From: Polychytrium aggregatum
Taxonomy: Eukaryota; Chytridiomycota; Chytridiomycetes; Polychytriales
Assembly: GCF_025602895.1 (NCBI RefSeq)
Contig: NW_026516529.1
Location: 1 to 26,190, forward strand
DNA: 26,190 nt
Direction: 5' to 3'
Shown in pieces: positions 8,866 through 16,391 of the stretch (its first letter is position 1; each line of letters opens with the position of its first letter). The position numbers were made by a program, and so were the translations under genes. The notes under the pieces were generated by a model. That model saw only the letters and a list, made by a program, of their open reading frames with translations. It was not told the origin of the DNA and did not search any database.

Positions 8866-9798
8866 ATGCCAGAGGTCAAGCTTGAAACCGCCCAGTCCTG
8901 CCCGATCTGTATGAGGGATGTCACGTCCGTCAACCAATTCGCTGGCTGCACCCATTTCGTGTGCCGCCCATGCTACAAAGTCCTGGTCGAGGGCTCGTAC
9001 AAGTGTGTCATTTGCAGAACCAGCTTCTACAACGACACCCAGATGTACCGCGCCTGGCATCGCACACGCAAGCATCTCTACAACCGCCTCCGTGTCTGCA
9101 TGCGAAACATCGAGATGCTCCGGGATATGACCCGTGAGATGAGTTGGATGAACACTACCGATCCACTGGCTCACTCACCTGCCCTTGTGCGACTGATGTT
9201 GGATTTGGTCACCTTGAGTCTCAATTCTGGCCTGATGCATCTCACTCCGATGGAGCGTGGTCATGCGGTCACCTCGAATGATATCGATATGCTGTACAAT
9301 TGGCTCCAGTGCATGTCTGGTGATCGTACCGTCCATGTTGGTATCGATATCGGTGCGGATCAGTCCGCCGACGTCATGAGGATCTTCAGCACAGTCCTGA
9401 GCCGAGTCGCTAACTCTCCCCCTACAACTGTGACTACAACCGGAGCCGGTGACGGAACCGGAACTGCTACCACGCCGGGCATGCCTGCGACTTCCCAGTC
9501 ACCTCCAACCACGAGCACGCTTGCACTGACCTTTGACAGCTACATGTCCCCGCAGCTCGATATATTGGCGCCGTTCACTGCCGTCGCTCCTACAAACAGT
9601 GTCCCTGCCAACACGACAACCACAACCACGACCACGACCCATGATAATCCCTCGCGAGTCGTCGTTCGCCGCACCACCCGGATCATCCGCAACCCTCCCC
9701 CGAGTGCGCAGCACATTCGCTTCGATGCCAGCAACGAACTCAACGCCGGCTTGCTCGATATTGACGAGTCTTCCGACGACTATGATGGCGTCCTCTGA
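8866..9798 (+). CDS. RING-finger (C3HC4) protein, putative E3 ubiquitin ligase
   Basis: This 310-aa protein has a complete N-terminal RING finger: Cys12, Cys15, Cys28, His30, Cys33, Cys36, Cys47 and Cys50, with the usual aromatic and proline positions (C-P-I-C at the start, C-V-I-C at the end). A helical-looking middle (about 55-175) follows. A Thr/Pro-rich low-complexity section (about 185-270) includes a run of nine Thr, and the tail is acidic (D-E-S-S-D-D-Y-D). RING proteins recruit E2 enzymes to ubiquitinate targets, and large DNA viruses often carry them to steer host proteins; that role here is inference. The frame is open further upstream, but the ATG at 8866 puts the RING right at the N-terminus and leaves a promoter-like gap. 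Its 3' end overlaps the SET-like gene by 59 bp tail to tail. Confidence 0.85.
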   Translation: MPEVKLETAQSCPICMRDVTSVNQFAGCTHFVCRPCYKVLVEGSYKCVICRTSFYNDTQMYRAWHRTRKHLYNRLRVCMRNIEMLRDMTREMSWMNTTDPLAHSPALVRLMLDLVTLSLNSGLMHLTPMERGHAVTSNDIDMLYNWLQCMSGDRTVHVGIDIGADQSADVMRIFSTVLSRVANSPPTTVTTTGAGDGTGTATTPGMPATSQSPPTTSTLALTFDSYMSPQLDILAPFTAVAPTNSVPANTTTTTTTTTHDNPSRVVVRRTTRIIRNPPPSAQHIRFDASNELNAGLLDIDESSDDYDGVL

Positions 9799-10773
9799 AA
9801 CGAGAGCCACCCACAGAGTTCCTGGTTTTGCTTTTGGGATGACGCCCCCCGTTTTTGCCACTCTTGCTCTTCTTCTGTGAGCCATCGAGCTTTGCATTTG
9901 TGCTCACCCAGAGCTCTGCCATGTTTTGTGGTTTCCCATCAATGAACAGCACCCCAGATGCATCGCCATACGTGTCCAGAATGTAACGATACAAATAGGG
10001 GTGATCGTCGAGATTGAGAATTTTGAATTTGTGACCTGCTTCGCGCAGAAGATCCCTCATGTCATTTGCTCCAATGTCATGACCCAATTGTACAAAGACA
10101 TGCTTGTGTTTCTTGATGAGTTTTTCAAATACAGCGCCAACTTTCTCCATTTCTCTGGGGTCGTCTCCAAAGATGGCTGGACCATCGAGCAGAATGAAAA
10201 CGTCACTCGTGAGCAGGGTGCGTGACACTTTGTCGTCCTCGTCGGCCAGGTCGATCAGCTCGGTGAAGTCGGCCACGATCTCATCGCCACCGTAAATGGT
10301 CTTGGTGGCCTTGAGAACCAGTTCATTTTCGCTCTTCCAGTTCACGTAGCGAGCATTGATTTCATCCTTGTCGCTGCTCTGTCGAATGAGAACATCCATG
10401 CTAGACGTGCAAAAGCTTGGGTCCCAATCGTCAAGGGCTGCGCCACCGAGTCCCAGACGAGCACAGATACCTTGGTTGTCGCAGTGGATGATGACAGCGT
10501 CCTTCTCAAATGCAATCCTGGAACTTGGCCCTGTGGCGTACATGCGCATTCCAAAGGGGAACTTGCCCTTGATCTCCACGTGGAACTGCTTCTTGAGATG
10601 ATCAGTGCAGTATGCAGTGCCTTCGACAACAGAATCACCACAAAAGTCACCTGTCTCTGGTTTCATGATCTTGCAGCCGCAATCACTGGGTTCCTGGGTG
10701 GCCTTCTTGGTGGGGTTTGCTTCAGCTTTGGAACGAGCGCGTTCACCAGAGATCTTGAAATCCTTGCCACCAC
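9740..10773 (-). pseudogene. SET-like domain protein, main part (split by element 3)
   Basis: This holds codons 28 to the stop of a gene of about 369 codons; its first 27 codons are at 16241-16321. Numbering on the unsplit gene: a short zinc-binding motif C57-x-C59...C70...C81-x2-H84, of the kind often seen near the ends of giant-virus proteins; a SET-like region about 91-196, with N-A-R-Y-V-N (165-170) and G-G-D-E-I-V-A-D-F (187-195) matching the C-terminal SET signature; an alpha/beta region of unknown fold about 205-315; and a Lys/Arg-rich tail about 320-369. SET proteins methylate lysines, commonly on histones, but I cannot confirm all cofactor residues. The stop TGA is at 9740-9742, inside the 3' end of the RING gene. 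Element 3 sits within the coding sequence, so the gene is broken unless a start in the LTR is used. Confidence 0.7.
10769..10773 (+). repeat. Target site duplication of element 3, left copy
   Basis: ACCAC directly precedes the 5' LTR and is repeated directly after the 3' LTR at 16241-16245. A 5-bp duplication is the normal size for Ty3/gypsy integrases, and the match shows that 10774-16240 is one simple insertion. Confidence 0.93.
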
Positions 10774-11082
10774 TGTAGGAGATGGTATCTCCGACGCTGT
10801 GCTGCGCGTACTGCGCGTACTGCGCGGCGCAGTGGGTCGTGACCTGTGCTGCGCTTTGCGTTTTCACGCACCGCAGGCAGGCCACCGCAGGGTATACCTG
10901 CGGGTTGCCCCCGTTCCCCCCGTTTGTCTGGAGTTCGGTTTTATCGTGAATAAACGTAAGTGCTCCCCGAGCTCACCCGTCCGCTAGAGTAGCCTAGCAC
11001 CGCCCTGTTCTGCCCCGTCCTGTCTTGTCTTGTACCCCCTCCCTCCCCGTCTTGCCCCAACGTCCCAGTAGTGGACGTTACA
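10774..11082 (+). repeat. 309-bp 5' LTR of element 3
   Basis: It begins TGTAGGAG and ends GTTACA. It holds a duplicated GCGCGTACT motif near its start, an AATAAA at 10949-10954 and a GTAAGT just after it (10956-10961). Confidence 0.95.
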
Positions 11083-11094
11083 TGGTAGCATCGG
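11083..11094 (+). other. Primer binding site, element 3
   Basis: TGGTAGCATCGG starts with no gap after the LTR. The tRNA implied by complementarity ends CCGATGCTA-CCA. Position 72 would be U, which pairs with A1 as in eukaryotic initiator tRNAs, and the first eight bases agree with initiator-Met sites. Beyond about 12 bases the match to tRNA structure fails: position 61 would be A, not the conserved C. An initiator tRNA primer is likely but not proven. Confidence 0.7.
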
Positions 11095-11204
11095 AAATCC
11101 TCGTCTTGTTTTCGTCCTGTTTGTCCTCTTTCTAGATCCTCAAGCTGGATCCCGCCTCTCTTGCCGACCGACTCTCCTCTCTGTCCCTGGAGCCTGCCCC
11201 TGCC

Positions 11205-12026
11205 ATGAGCAACCCCCGCCCACTTCCGGAAGCCTTCCTCAAGACCTTCCGTGCCCCAGTGTTTACTGGGAAGAGCCGCTCCTCCTCGGTGGAGGACTGG
11301 CTGCAGCAACTCGAGGACTACCTCGATGCTGCCCAAGTCGCCCCCACCCACCACATCGTCGCCGCCAAGCTCTGCTTAAAGGACCAGGCGTACCGTTGGT
11401 ACCGCCGCCAAGGGTTCGACGAGCAGAGCGAAGGTGTGTTTGACGACTTCAAGGACCGCCTCCGTCGCCGCTTCGGCAGCCCCAATGCTGAACTCATTGC
11501 CCGTGACAAGCTATACTCTCTCGTGCAGCGTGGTTCTGTGACCCGCTACATCGAGGAGTTTGAAGACCTCTCCTCCCAGATTGAGGAGCTGGGCTCTGCT
11601 GATGCGATGTACCTCTTCCAGAAGGGCCTCAAGCCCAAGATCAGAGAGTACATCGCCAGCAACCCTGATGCCCGCAAGTCCCTGGACGTGATGATGGACG
11701 TTGCCGAGAACCTCGACAACGTCCAGTACCATGGCCGCCAGTTCTACCCGCAGCTGGCAGGCGGCCATCGGTCTCATCACGTCCCAGCCCGTCCGCCTCG
11801 CCCGGCCCCGCCCGCAAGACCCATGCCTGAGCCCATGGACGTTGACGTCAACGCCATGGAGGCTCGTGGCCCTCCCCGCTCCCGGTTCCAGCAAGCTGCC
11901 ACTGTCTCCCCCAAGGACAGACAGAAGCAGGAGGACCTCCGCCATGGTTCCTGCTTCTTCTGTCACCGACCGGGACACCAGGCCAAGGAGTGCCCCATGA
12001 AGTCGGGAAACGGCCGACCCTACTAG
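11205..12026 (+). CDS. gag: Gag polyprotein, element 3
   Basis: This 273-aa structural protein forms the retrotransposon particle. Residues about 1-170 form the capsid-like gag domain (E-D-W-L-Q-Q-L at 30-36, [10 protein letters not shown] near 83-92). Residues about 190-245 are rich in Pro, Arg and Ala. A CCHC zinc knuckle at about 251-264 binds RNA. The ATG at 11205 follows the 122-bp leader. The last codons before the TAG include G-G-A, A-A-C, which form the frameshift site. The translation equals that of elements 1 and 2, which shows how recent the copies are. Confidence 0.95.
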   Translation: MSNPRPLPEAFLKTFRAPVFTGKSRSSSVEDWLQQLEDYLDAAQVAPTHHIVAAKLCLKDQAYRWYRRQGFDEQSEGVFDDFKDRLRRRFGSPNAELIARDKLYSLVQRGSVTRYIEEFEDLSSQIEELGSADAMYLFQKGLKPKIREYIASNPDARKSLDVMMDVAENLDNVQYHGRQFYPQLAGGHRSHHVPARPPRPAPPARPMPEPMDVDVNAMEARGPPRSRFQQAATVSPKDRQKQEDLRHGSCFFCHRPGHQAKECPMKSGNGRPY

Positions 12027-15000
12027 GTGGCTCTGGAGCCCTAGTAGGAGACCAACGCCGTGGATTGCTCAATGCAGTCCACGCGTCTCCAGAGGAAGTT
12101 CACCTCGCCCCCTCCCCCGAAGGAGAAACAAACCAAGTGTTGTGCGTCGTGCGAGAGGTGCATGGTGGCGCAAGCCGCCTGCCTCTCCACGAACGTGAAG
12201 AGAAAACCAAAATTGAAAACCAAAACAAAAAAGAAAATCAAGAACCCTTGAGGGACAGGACCGCCTGTGCCCTCACCCCTGTCAAGTCGTGTGTGTCGGA
12301 TGCTTCCGACATGTGTCCGCAAGCCGTGGACGTCGTGTGCAATGGCGTGCTGACGCCGCAGGCCCCCGCAATGGCCGAACCCTATCCAAAATGTCCGAGT
12401 GGCCGTGATGAAGCCAACCAAGACCAAGTGTCGCCCGTTCCCCCAAGTCAAGTCATGGTGCAGGAGGCTGTGCAGGAGGACCATGAAGAGTCCCTGCTGT
12501 ACCTCCCTGCCACCGTCCAAGGTCACACCGTCCGAATGATGGTGGACTCTGGAGCAAGCTGCAACTTTGTCAGCAGACGCTTGCTCCAGGAGCTCAACAT
12601 ACATGCAACCAAGAAGAAGTCGCCGATGAGTGTGGCGCTTGCAGACGATCGTGTGCAGCAGTGCACACACCAAGTGGTCCTGCGAGTGGCCCTCCATCCC
12701 AAGTACCATCCTGTCCTGTTGTTCCAAGTGATCGACACCAAGTTCGATGCCATCCTCGGCATGAGCTGGCTTGCTCGTGCCGAGCCGACTCCAGTCGTCG
12801 ACTGGAAAGGCCGCACTGTCCGTGTTGGCCCTGACATTGTCCTGCAGGGCATGGCCTCACCCAACATGCCACCTCTCCTCTCAGCCATGCAATTCAAGAG
12901 GCTGATCAAGAAGGACACGTCGTTCCTCTGTGTCGTGCGTGAGGTCGACGACACCGACCAAGCCGGTCCCGGTCCCCCGCCTGTGGTGACCAAGCTGCTC
13001 GACGAGTACAAGGACGTATTCCCCGACCAGTTGCCACAATGCCTGCCACCCCAACGCACCGTCGATCATCGCATCGACATCGAACCAGGCTCGTCGCCTC
13101 CGTCAAGACCGACGTACCAACTGTCGCTGACGGAGATGGACGAACTCAAGCGCCAGTTGGATGACCTCCTCGCCCATGGGTTCATCCGCCCGAGCCAGTC
13201 ACCGTATGGTGCACCAGTGCTCTTTGTCAAGAAGAAAGAAGGTGATCTCAGGATGTGCGTCGACTATCGCGCACTAAACAAACAGACCATCAAGAACACC
13301 TACCCGTTGCCCAGGATCGACGAGTTGATGGATCGTCTGAGTGGAGCAAAGGTCTTTAGCAAGATAGACCTCCGCTCAGGCTACCATCAGATCCGCATCC
13401 ACGAGGATGATGTCCACAAGACCGCCTTCAGGACTCGCTACGGACTGTACGAGTTCCTAGTGCTGCCGTTCGGATTGACGAACGCACCTGCCACGTTCAT
13501 GCAGCTGATGAACGATGTGTTCCGCCAAGAGCTCGACAACTCTGTCATCGTGTACCTGGATGATATCCTTGTGTACAGCAAGGATGAAGCGACCCATGAA
13601 GGTCATGTCGCCCGCGTGCTGGCCAAGCTACGCGAGCACAAGTTGTATGCCAAACTGTCCAAGTGTGAGTTCTTCAAGAATCAAGTCCCGTTCCTGGGAC
13701 ACGTTGTCTCAGGAAGAGGAATCGAAGTCGACCCCGCCAAGGTCAAGTCTGTGGTCGAGTGGCCGCCGCTCGCATGCGTCTCTGACGTGCAGTCGTTTCT
13801 CGGTCTCGTCAACTACTACCGCCGATTCATCCCCGATCTGGCGCGCACTGCCGGTCCACTCACAGACCTACTCCGCAAAGAGTGCCCCTTCGTGTGGGAC
13901 CACCCACAACGCCAAGCGTTCGAGACCCTCAAGCACGCCTTGACGAACGCTCCTGTCCTCGCTGTGTTCGACCCGAACACGGATGTCTCCGTGCACACCG
14001 ACGCCTCCGACTTTGCGGTGGGAGCTGTTTTGATGCAGGAGGGAAGGCCCGTTGCCTTCGAGTCGCGCAAACTGTCCCAACACGAGATCAACTATCCCGT
14101 GCACGAGAAGGAGCAGCTTGCGATCATCTACGCGCTGCAGAAGTTCCGAGTGTACCTCCACGGTACCGCCAAGCCCTTCAAGATTGTGACGGACCACCAG
14201 TCACTGCGTTACCTCGACACCAAGAAGAACCTGAGCCGACGCCAAGCGCGATGGATGGAGTTCCTCGCCGAGTACAACTACGAGGTTGTATACCAGAAAG
14301 GCAAACTCAATGTGGTGCCTGACGCACTGTCCCGACGCCCCGACTACCAATTGGCGTCACTGTACGAGTCGACTGTCAGTGTCGACAACACGATGCTGGA
14401 TGTTGTCCGAGACAACATCGCCAACGACAAACAGTTCGGAGAACTGTTCCGAAAGGTGTCTAAGCTCCCCAAGGACGACGAATCATCCGAGTACACAGTG
14501 CGTGATGGCCTGCTCCTCCTGAAGAAGGACAGCCGTGTCTGTGTGCCGGACATTCCGTCGTTGAAGACCAAGTTGCTCCAAGAGGTCCACGACTCGCCCC
14601 TCGCTGGACACTTTGGAGTCGAGAAGACATACGACCGACTGGCCAAAGTCGCATACTGGCCTGGAATGAAGCGCACCGTCGAGAAGTACATCGAGTCCTG
14701 CCATACCTGCAAGATGGTCAAGTCACGCACGACCCGAGAGCAAGGATTGCTGCAACCCCTGCCTGTTCCCGACCGCCCCTGGACCAGCATGTCCATGGAT
14801 CTCATCACGCATCTACCGACGACCAAGTTGGACCACGATGCAATCGCTGTCTTTGTCGACAGGTTCAGCAAGATGGCACACTTTGTGCCGTGCCAGACGA
14901 CATGCTCCGCGCCTGACCTTGCACTGCTGTTCTTCAAGCATGTGTTCAAGCACCACGGCCTCCCAAAGTCCATCGTCAGTGATCGAGACCCCCGATTCAC

Positions 15001-15922
15001 CTCCTTGTTTTGGACAAGTCTGTTCGACCATCTCGGCACCAAGCTGAACATGTCAACCTCGCACCACCAACAAACGGATGGACAGTCCGAGCGGACGATC
15101 CGCACCCTCGAGCAATACCTGAGGACATACGCCTCGACCAGCCAAGACGACTGGGACATACAGCTGAGTCATGCAGAGTTTGCATACAACACCGCCAAGT
15201 CGAGCACAACTGGCTTGAGCCCCTTTGAGGCGCTCTACGGATTCCAGCCTGATGTTCCCACCTCCTTGACACTGACCGAGTCCACGGCTGGATTGCCTCC
15301 CAAACCAAGTGCCTTTGTCAAAGATCATCAAGTCCGACACAAGATGATCGCCGACGCGCTCACGGATGCGCAACAAGTGATGGCGAAGTACTACGACCGC
15401 CGACACCAGGATGTCTCCTTTGAAGTTGGAGACCTTGTCTACCTGGACGCCGACAACATCAAGGTCCCCGAAGCCCAGTCAAAGAAGTTGTTGCCCAAGT
15501 ACCGAGGACCGTTCAAGATAGCGGCCCGACCCAGTCCCCTCAACTACCTGTTGGACTTGCCACCTGGAAGCAAGCTCCATCCTGTCTTCCATGTGTCCAA
15601 GCTGCGTCGCCACACGACCCGCAGTCCAGCACAGTTCCCCGACGCCGACGAAGGTGTCCCGGACGACGCACCACTGGAAGACGACCTCGGACAATACTAT
15701 ACTCAAGAATATGAAGTCGAAAGGATCGTGAGGCACAAGAAAGTGGCTGATGGGTCACTTCGGTTTTATGTCAAGTGGGTTGGTTACCCACACTCGGGCA
15801 ACACATGGCAAACACTGGAGGACTTGTCCCATGCACCCGAGGAGCTGAGTAAATACGGTAAACACCTCGAGGAGCCCCAAATAAAGAGCACACGCAGGGC
15901 TCCTCGCAGGAAGCCTTCTTAA
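11990..15922 (+). CDS. pol: Pol polyprotein (PR-RT-RNaseH-INT-chromodomain), element 3
   Basis: This open frame has 1310 codons, with its first codon GTG, and is probably translated only as Gag-Pol. The aspartic protease has V-D-S-G-A-S at 185-190. Reverse transcriptase spans about 400-580, with Asp460 in K-I-D-L-R-S-G-Y and Y-L-D-D at 522-525. RNase H spans about 665-780, with Asp671, Glu706/708, Asp735 and Asp778. The integrase zinc finger is His867, His874, Cys904 and Cys907; its DDE core is Asp937, Asp998 and Glu1034, with 35 residues between the last two. A G-P-F segment at 1173-1175 follows. The chromodomain spans about 1240-1285 (E-Y-E-V-E-R-I, Y-V-K-W-V-G-Y). The chromodomain probably steers integration toward methylated-histone chromatin. 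A Lys/Asn/Gln-rich linker (residues 68-88) precedes the protease. No break is visible. Confidence 0.96.
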   Translation: MPHEVGKRPTLLGGSGALVGDQRRGLLNAVHASPEEVHLAPSPEGETNQVLCVVREVHGGASRLPLHEREEKTKIENQNKKENQEPLRDRTACALTPVKSCVSDASDMCPQAVDVVCNGVLTPQAPAMAEPYPKCPSGRDEANQDQVSPVPPSQVMVQEAVQEDHEESLLYLPATVQGHTVRMMVDSGASCNFVSRRLLQELNIHATKKKSPMSVALADDRVQQCTHQVVLRVALHPKYHPVLLFQVIDTKFDAILGMSWLARAEPTPVVDWKGRTVRVGPDIVLQGMASPNMPPLLSAMQFKRLIKKDTSFLCVVREVDDTDQAGPGPPPVVTKLLDEYKDVFPDQLPQCLPPQRTVDHRIDIEPGSSPPSRPTYQLSLTEMDELKRQLDDLLAHGFIRPSQSPYGAPVLFVKKKEGDLRMCVDYRALNKQTIKNTYPLPRIDELMDRLSGAKVFSKIDLRSGYHQIRIHEDDVHKTAFRTRYGLYEFLVLPFGLTNAPATFMQLMNDVFRQELDNSVIVYLDDILVYSKDEATHEGHVARVLAKLREHKLYAKLSKCEFFKNQVPFLGHVVSGRGIEVDPAKVKSVVEWPPLACVSDVQSFLGLVNYYRRFIPDLARTAGPLTDLLRKECPFVWDHPQRQAFETLKHALTNAPVLAVFDPNTDVSVHTDASDFAVGAVLMQEGRPVAFESRKLSQHEINYPVHEKEQLAIIYALQKFRVYLHGTAKPFKIVTDHQSLRYLDTKKNLSRRQARWMEFLAEYNYEVVYQKGKLNVVPDALSRRPDYQLASLYESTVSVDNTMLDVVRDNIANDKQFGELFRKVSKLPKDDESSEYTVRDGLLLLKKDSRVCVPDIPSLKTKLLQEVHDSPLAGHFGVEKTYDRLAKVAYWPGMKRTVEKYIESCHTCKMVKSRTTREQGLLQPLPVPDRPWTSMSMDLITHLPTTKLDHDAIAVFVDRFSKMAHFVPCQTTCSAPDLALLFFKHVFKHHGLPKSIVSDRDPRFTSLFWTSLFDHLGTKLNMSTSHHQQTDGQSERTIRTLEQYLRTYASTSQDDWDIQLSHAEFAYNTAKSSTTGLSPFEALYGFQPDVPTSLTLTESTAGLPPKPSAFVKDHQVRHKMIADALTDAQQVMAKYYDRRHQDVSFEVGDLVYLDADNIKVPEAQSKKLLPKYRGPFKIAARPSPLNYLLDLPPGSKLHPVFHVSKLRRHTTRSPAQFPDADEGVPDDAPLEDDLGQYYTQEYEVERIVRHKKVADGSLRFYVKWVGYPHSGNTWQTLEDLSHAPEELSKYGKHLEEPQIKSTRRAPRRKPS
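12005..12048 (+). promoter_or_regulatory. -1 programmed ribosomal frameshift signal (slippery site plus stem-loop) joining gag to pol
   Basis: The heptamer GGGAAAC (12005-12011) is in the correct phase: in the gag frame it reads tcG GGA AAC, the X_XXY_YYZ pattern. After 7 nt (12012-12018) comes CCTACTAG (12019-12026), which pairs perfectly with CTAGTAGG (12041-12048). Inside, GGCT(C) (12029-12033) pairs with (G)AGCC (12036-12040), leaving a 2-nt bulge GT. The gag stop TAG is 12024-12026, inside the 5' arm. The -1 frame through the site is exactly the pol frame. Three copies of the element carry it unchanged. Confidence 0.85.
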
Positions 15923-15931
15923 GTGTGGGAG
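15921..15931 (+). other. Purine-rich tract before 3' LTR, element 3
   Basis: AAGTGTGGGAG abuts the 3' LTR and would prime plus-strand synthesis. It is imperfect (two T) but occupies the right place. The same bases adjoin the 3' LTRs of elements 2 (2150-2160) and 4 (19197-19207). It overlaps the pol stop codon. Confidence 0.65.
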
Positions 15932-16240
15932 TGTAGGAGATGGTATCTCCGACGCTGTGCTGCGCGTACTGCGCGTACTGCGCGGCGCAGTGGGTCGTGA
16001 CCTGTGCTGCGCTTTGCGTTTTCACGCACCGCAGGCAGGCCACCGCAGGGTATACCTGCGGGTTGCCCCCGTTCCCCCCGTTTGTCTGGAGTTCGGTTTT
16101 ATCGTGAATAAACGTAAGTGCTCCCCGAGCTCACCCGTCCGCTAGAGTAGCCTAGCACCGCCCTGTTCTGCCCCGTCCTGTCTTGTCTTGTACCCCCTCC
16201 CTCCCCGTCTTGCCCCAACGTCCCAGTAGTGGACGTTACA
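15932..16240 (+). repeat. 309-bp 3' LTR of element 3
   Basis: It is identical by eye to the 5' LTR. AATAAA lies at 16107-16112. It is followed by the ACCAC duplication and then the broken-off start of the SET-like gene. Confidence 0.96.
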
Positions 16241-16245
16241 ACCAC
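16241..16245 (+). repeat. Target site duplication of element 3, right copy
   Basis: ACCAC pairs with 10769-10773. Counted once, it joins the two parts of the SET-like gene in the same reading frame. Confidence 0.93.
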
Positions 16246-16321
16246 GATGTGTTCGAGATCGTCTTGATCTGTGCTTTGTTTGGCGTCTTGCGCTGTACTT
16301 TTTGGTTGTGGATTTGGGCAT
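16241..16321 (-). pseudogene. SET-like gene, first 27 codons (separated by element 3)
   Basis: An ATG on the minus strand at 16321-16319 opens a frame with no stop that reaches the duplication after exactly 27 codons. It is in phase with the main part at 9740-10768. The segment is very basic, with repeated Arg and Lys and several Ser and Thr. It would suit a nuclear-localisation or DNA-binding N-terminus and mirrors the basic tail at the other end of the protein. As a separated fragment it encodes nothing useful by itself. Its phase match and composition are the evidence that it belongs to the SET-like gene. Confidence 0.78.
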
Positions 16322-16391
16322 GTCTGGTGGCTGTGTTTGACTGAGGTGTACTTGGGATTTTTTTCATCTACGCCCCTTGTCAGAGCTCAAG
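16322..16391. promoter_or_regulatory. Divergent promoter region between the SET-like and fibre genes
   Basis: Seventy bases separate the two opposing start codons. They include a T run (GGATTTTTTTCATC, about 16356-16369) about 25 bases before the fibre ATG. No longer regulatory motif is recognisable. Such short divergent gaps are typical of compact large DNA virus genomes. Confidence 0.5.

Larger units (their letters stand above)
10774..16240 (+). mobile_element. Family A Ty3/gypsy chromovirus, element 3 (complete, 5467 bp)
   Basis: This is the best-defined copy: 5' LTR 10774-11082, primer binding site 11083-11094, leader to 11204, gag 11205-12026, frameshift signal 12005-12048, pol to 15922, purine-rich tract 15921-15931, 3' LTR 15932-16240 and ACCAC duplications on both sides. 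The LTRs look identical and gag and pol are open, so the insertion is recent and potentially active. It landed 27 codons into the SET-like gene on the opposite strand. With element 2 it forms an inverted pair whose 5' ends face each other across 3.5 kb. Confidence 0.97.

Noticed and set aside
8394..8951. 185-codon frame antisense to the basic protein and the RING start
   Set aside because: It covers the RING coding start and the promoter-like gap and has no recognisable motif. The plus-strand reading explains the region better, though less surely for the basic protein.
12060..12251. Lys-rich 63-codon frame inside the pol N-terminal linker (copies at 672-863 and 5830-6021)
   Set aside because: It overlaps the pol frame just after the frameshift stem and has no start context or family. 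Its basic look comes from the A-rich linker read in another frame.
14344..15159. 271-codon frame antisense to integrase, repeated in elements 2 and 4
   Set aside because: It is a shadow of the conserved integrase frame; the GC-rich third codon positions of pol suppress stops on the other strand.
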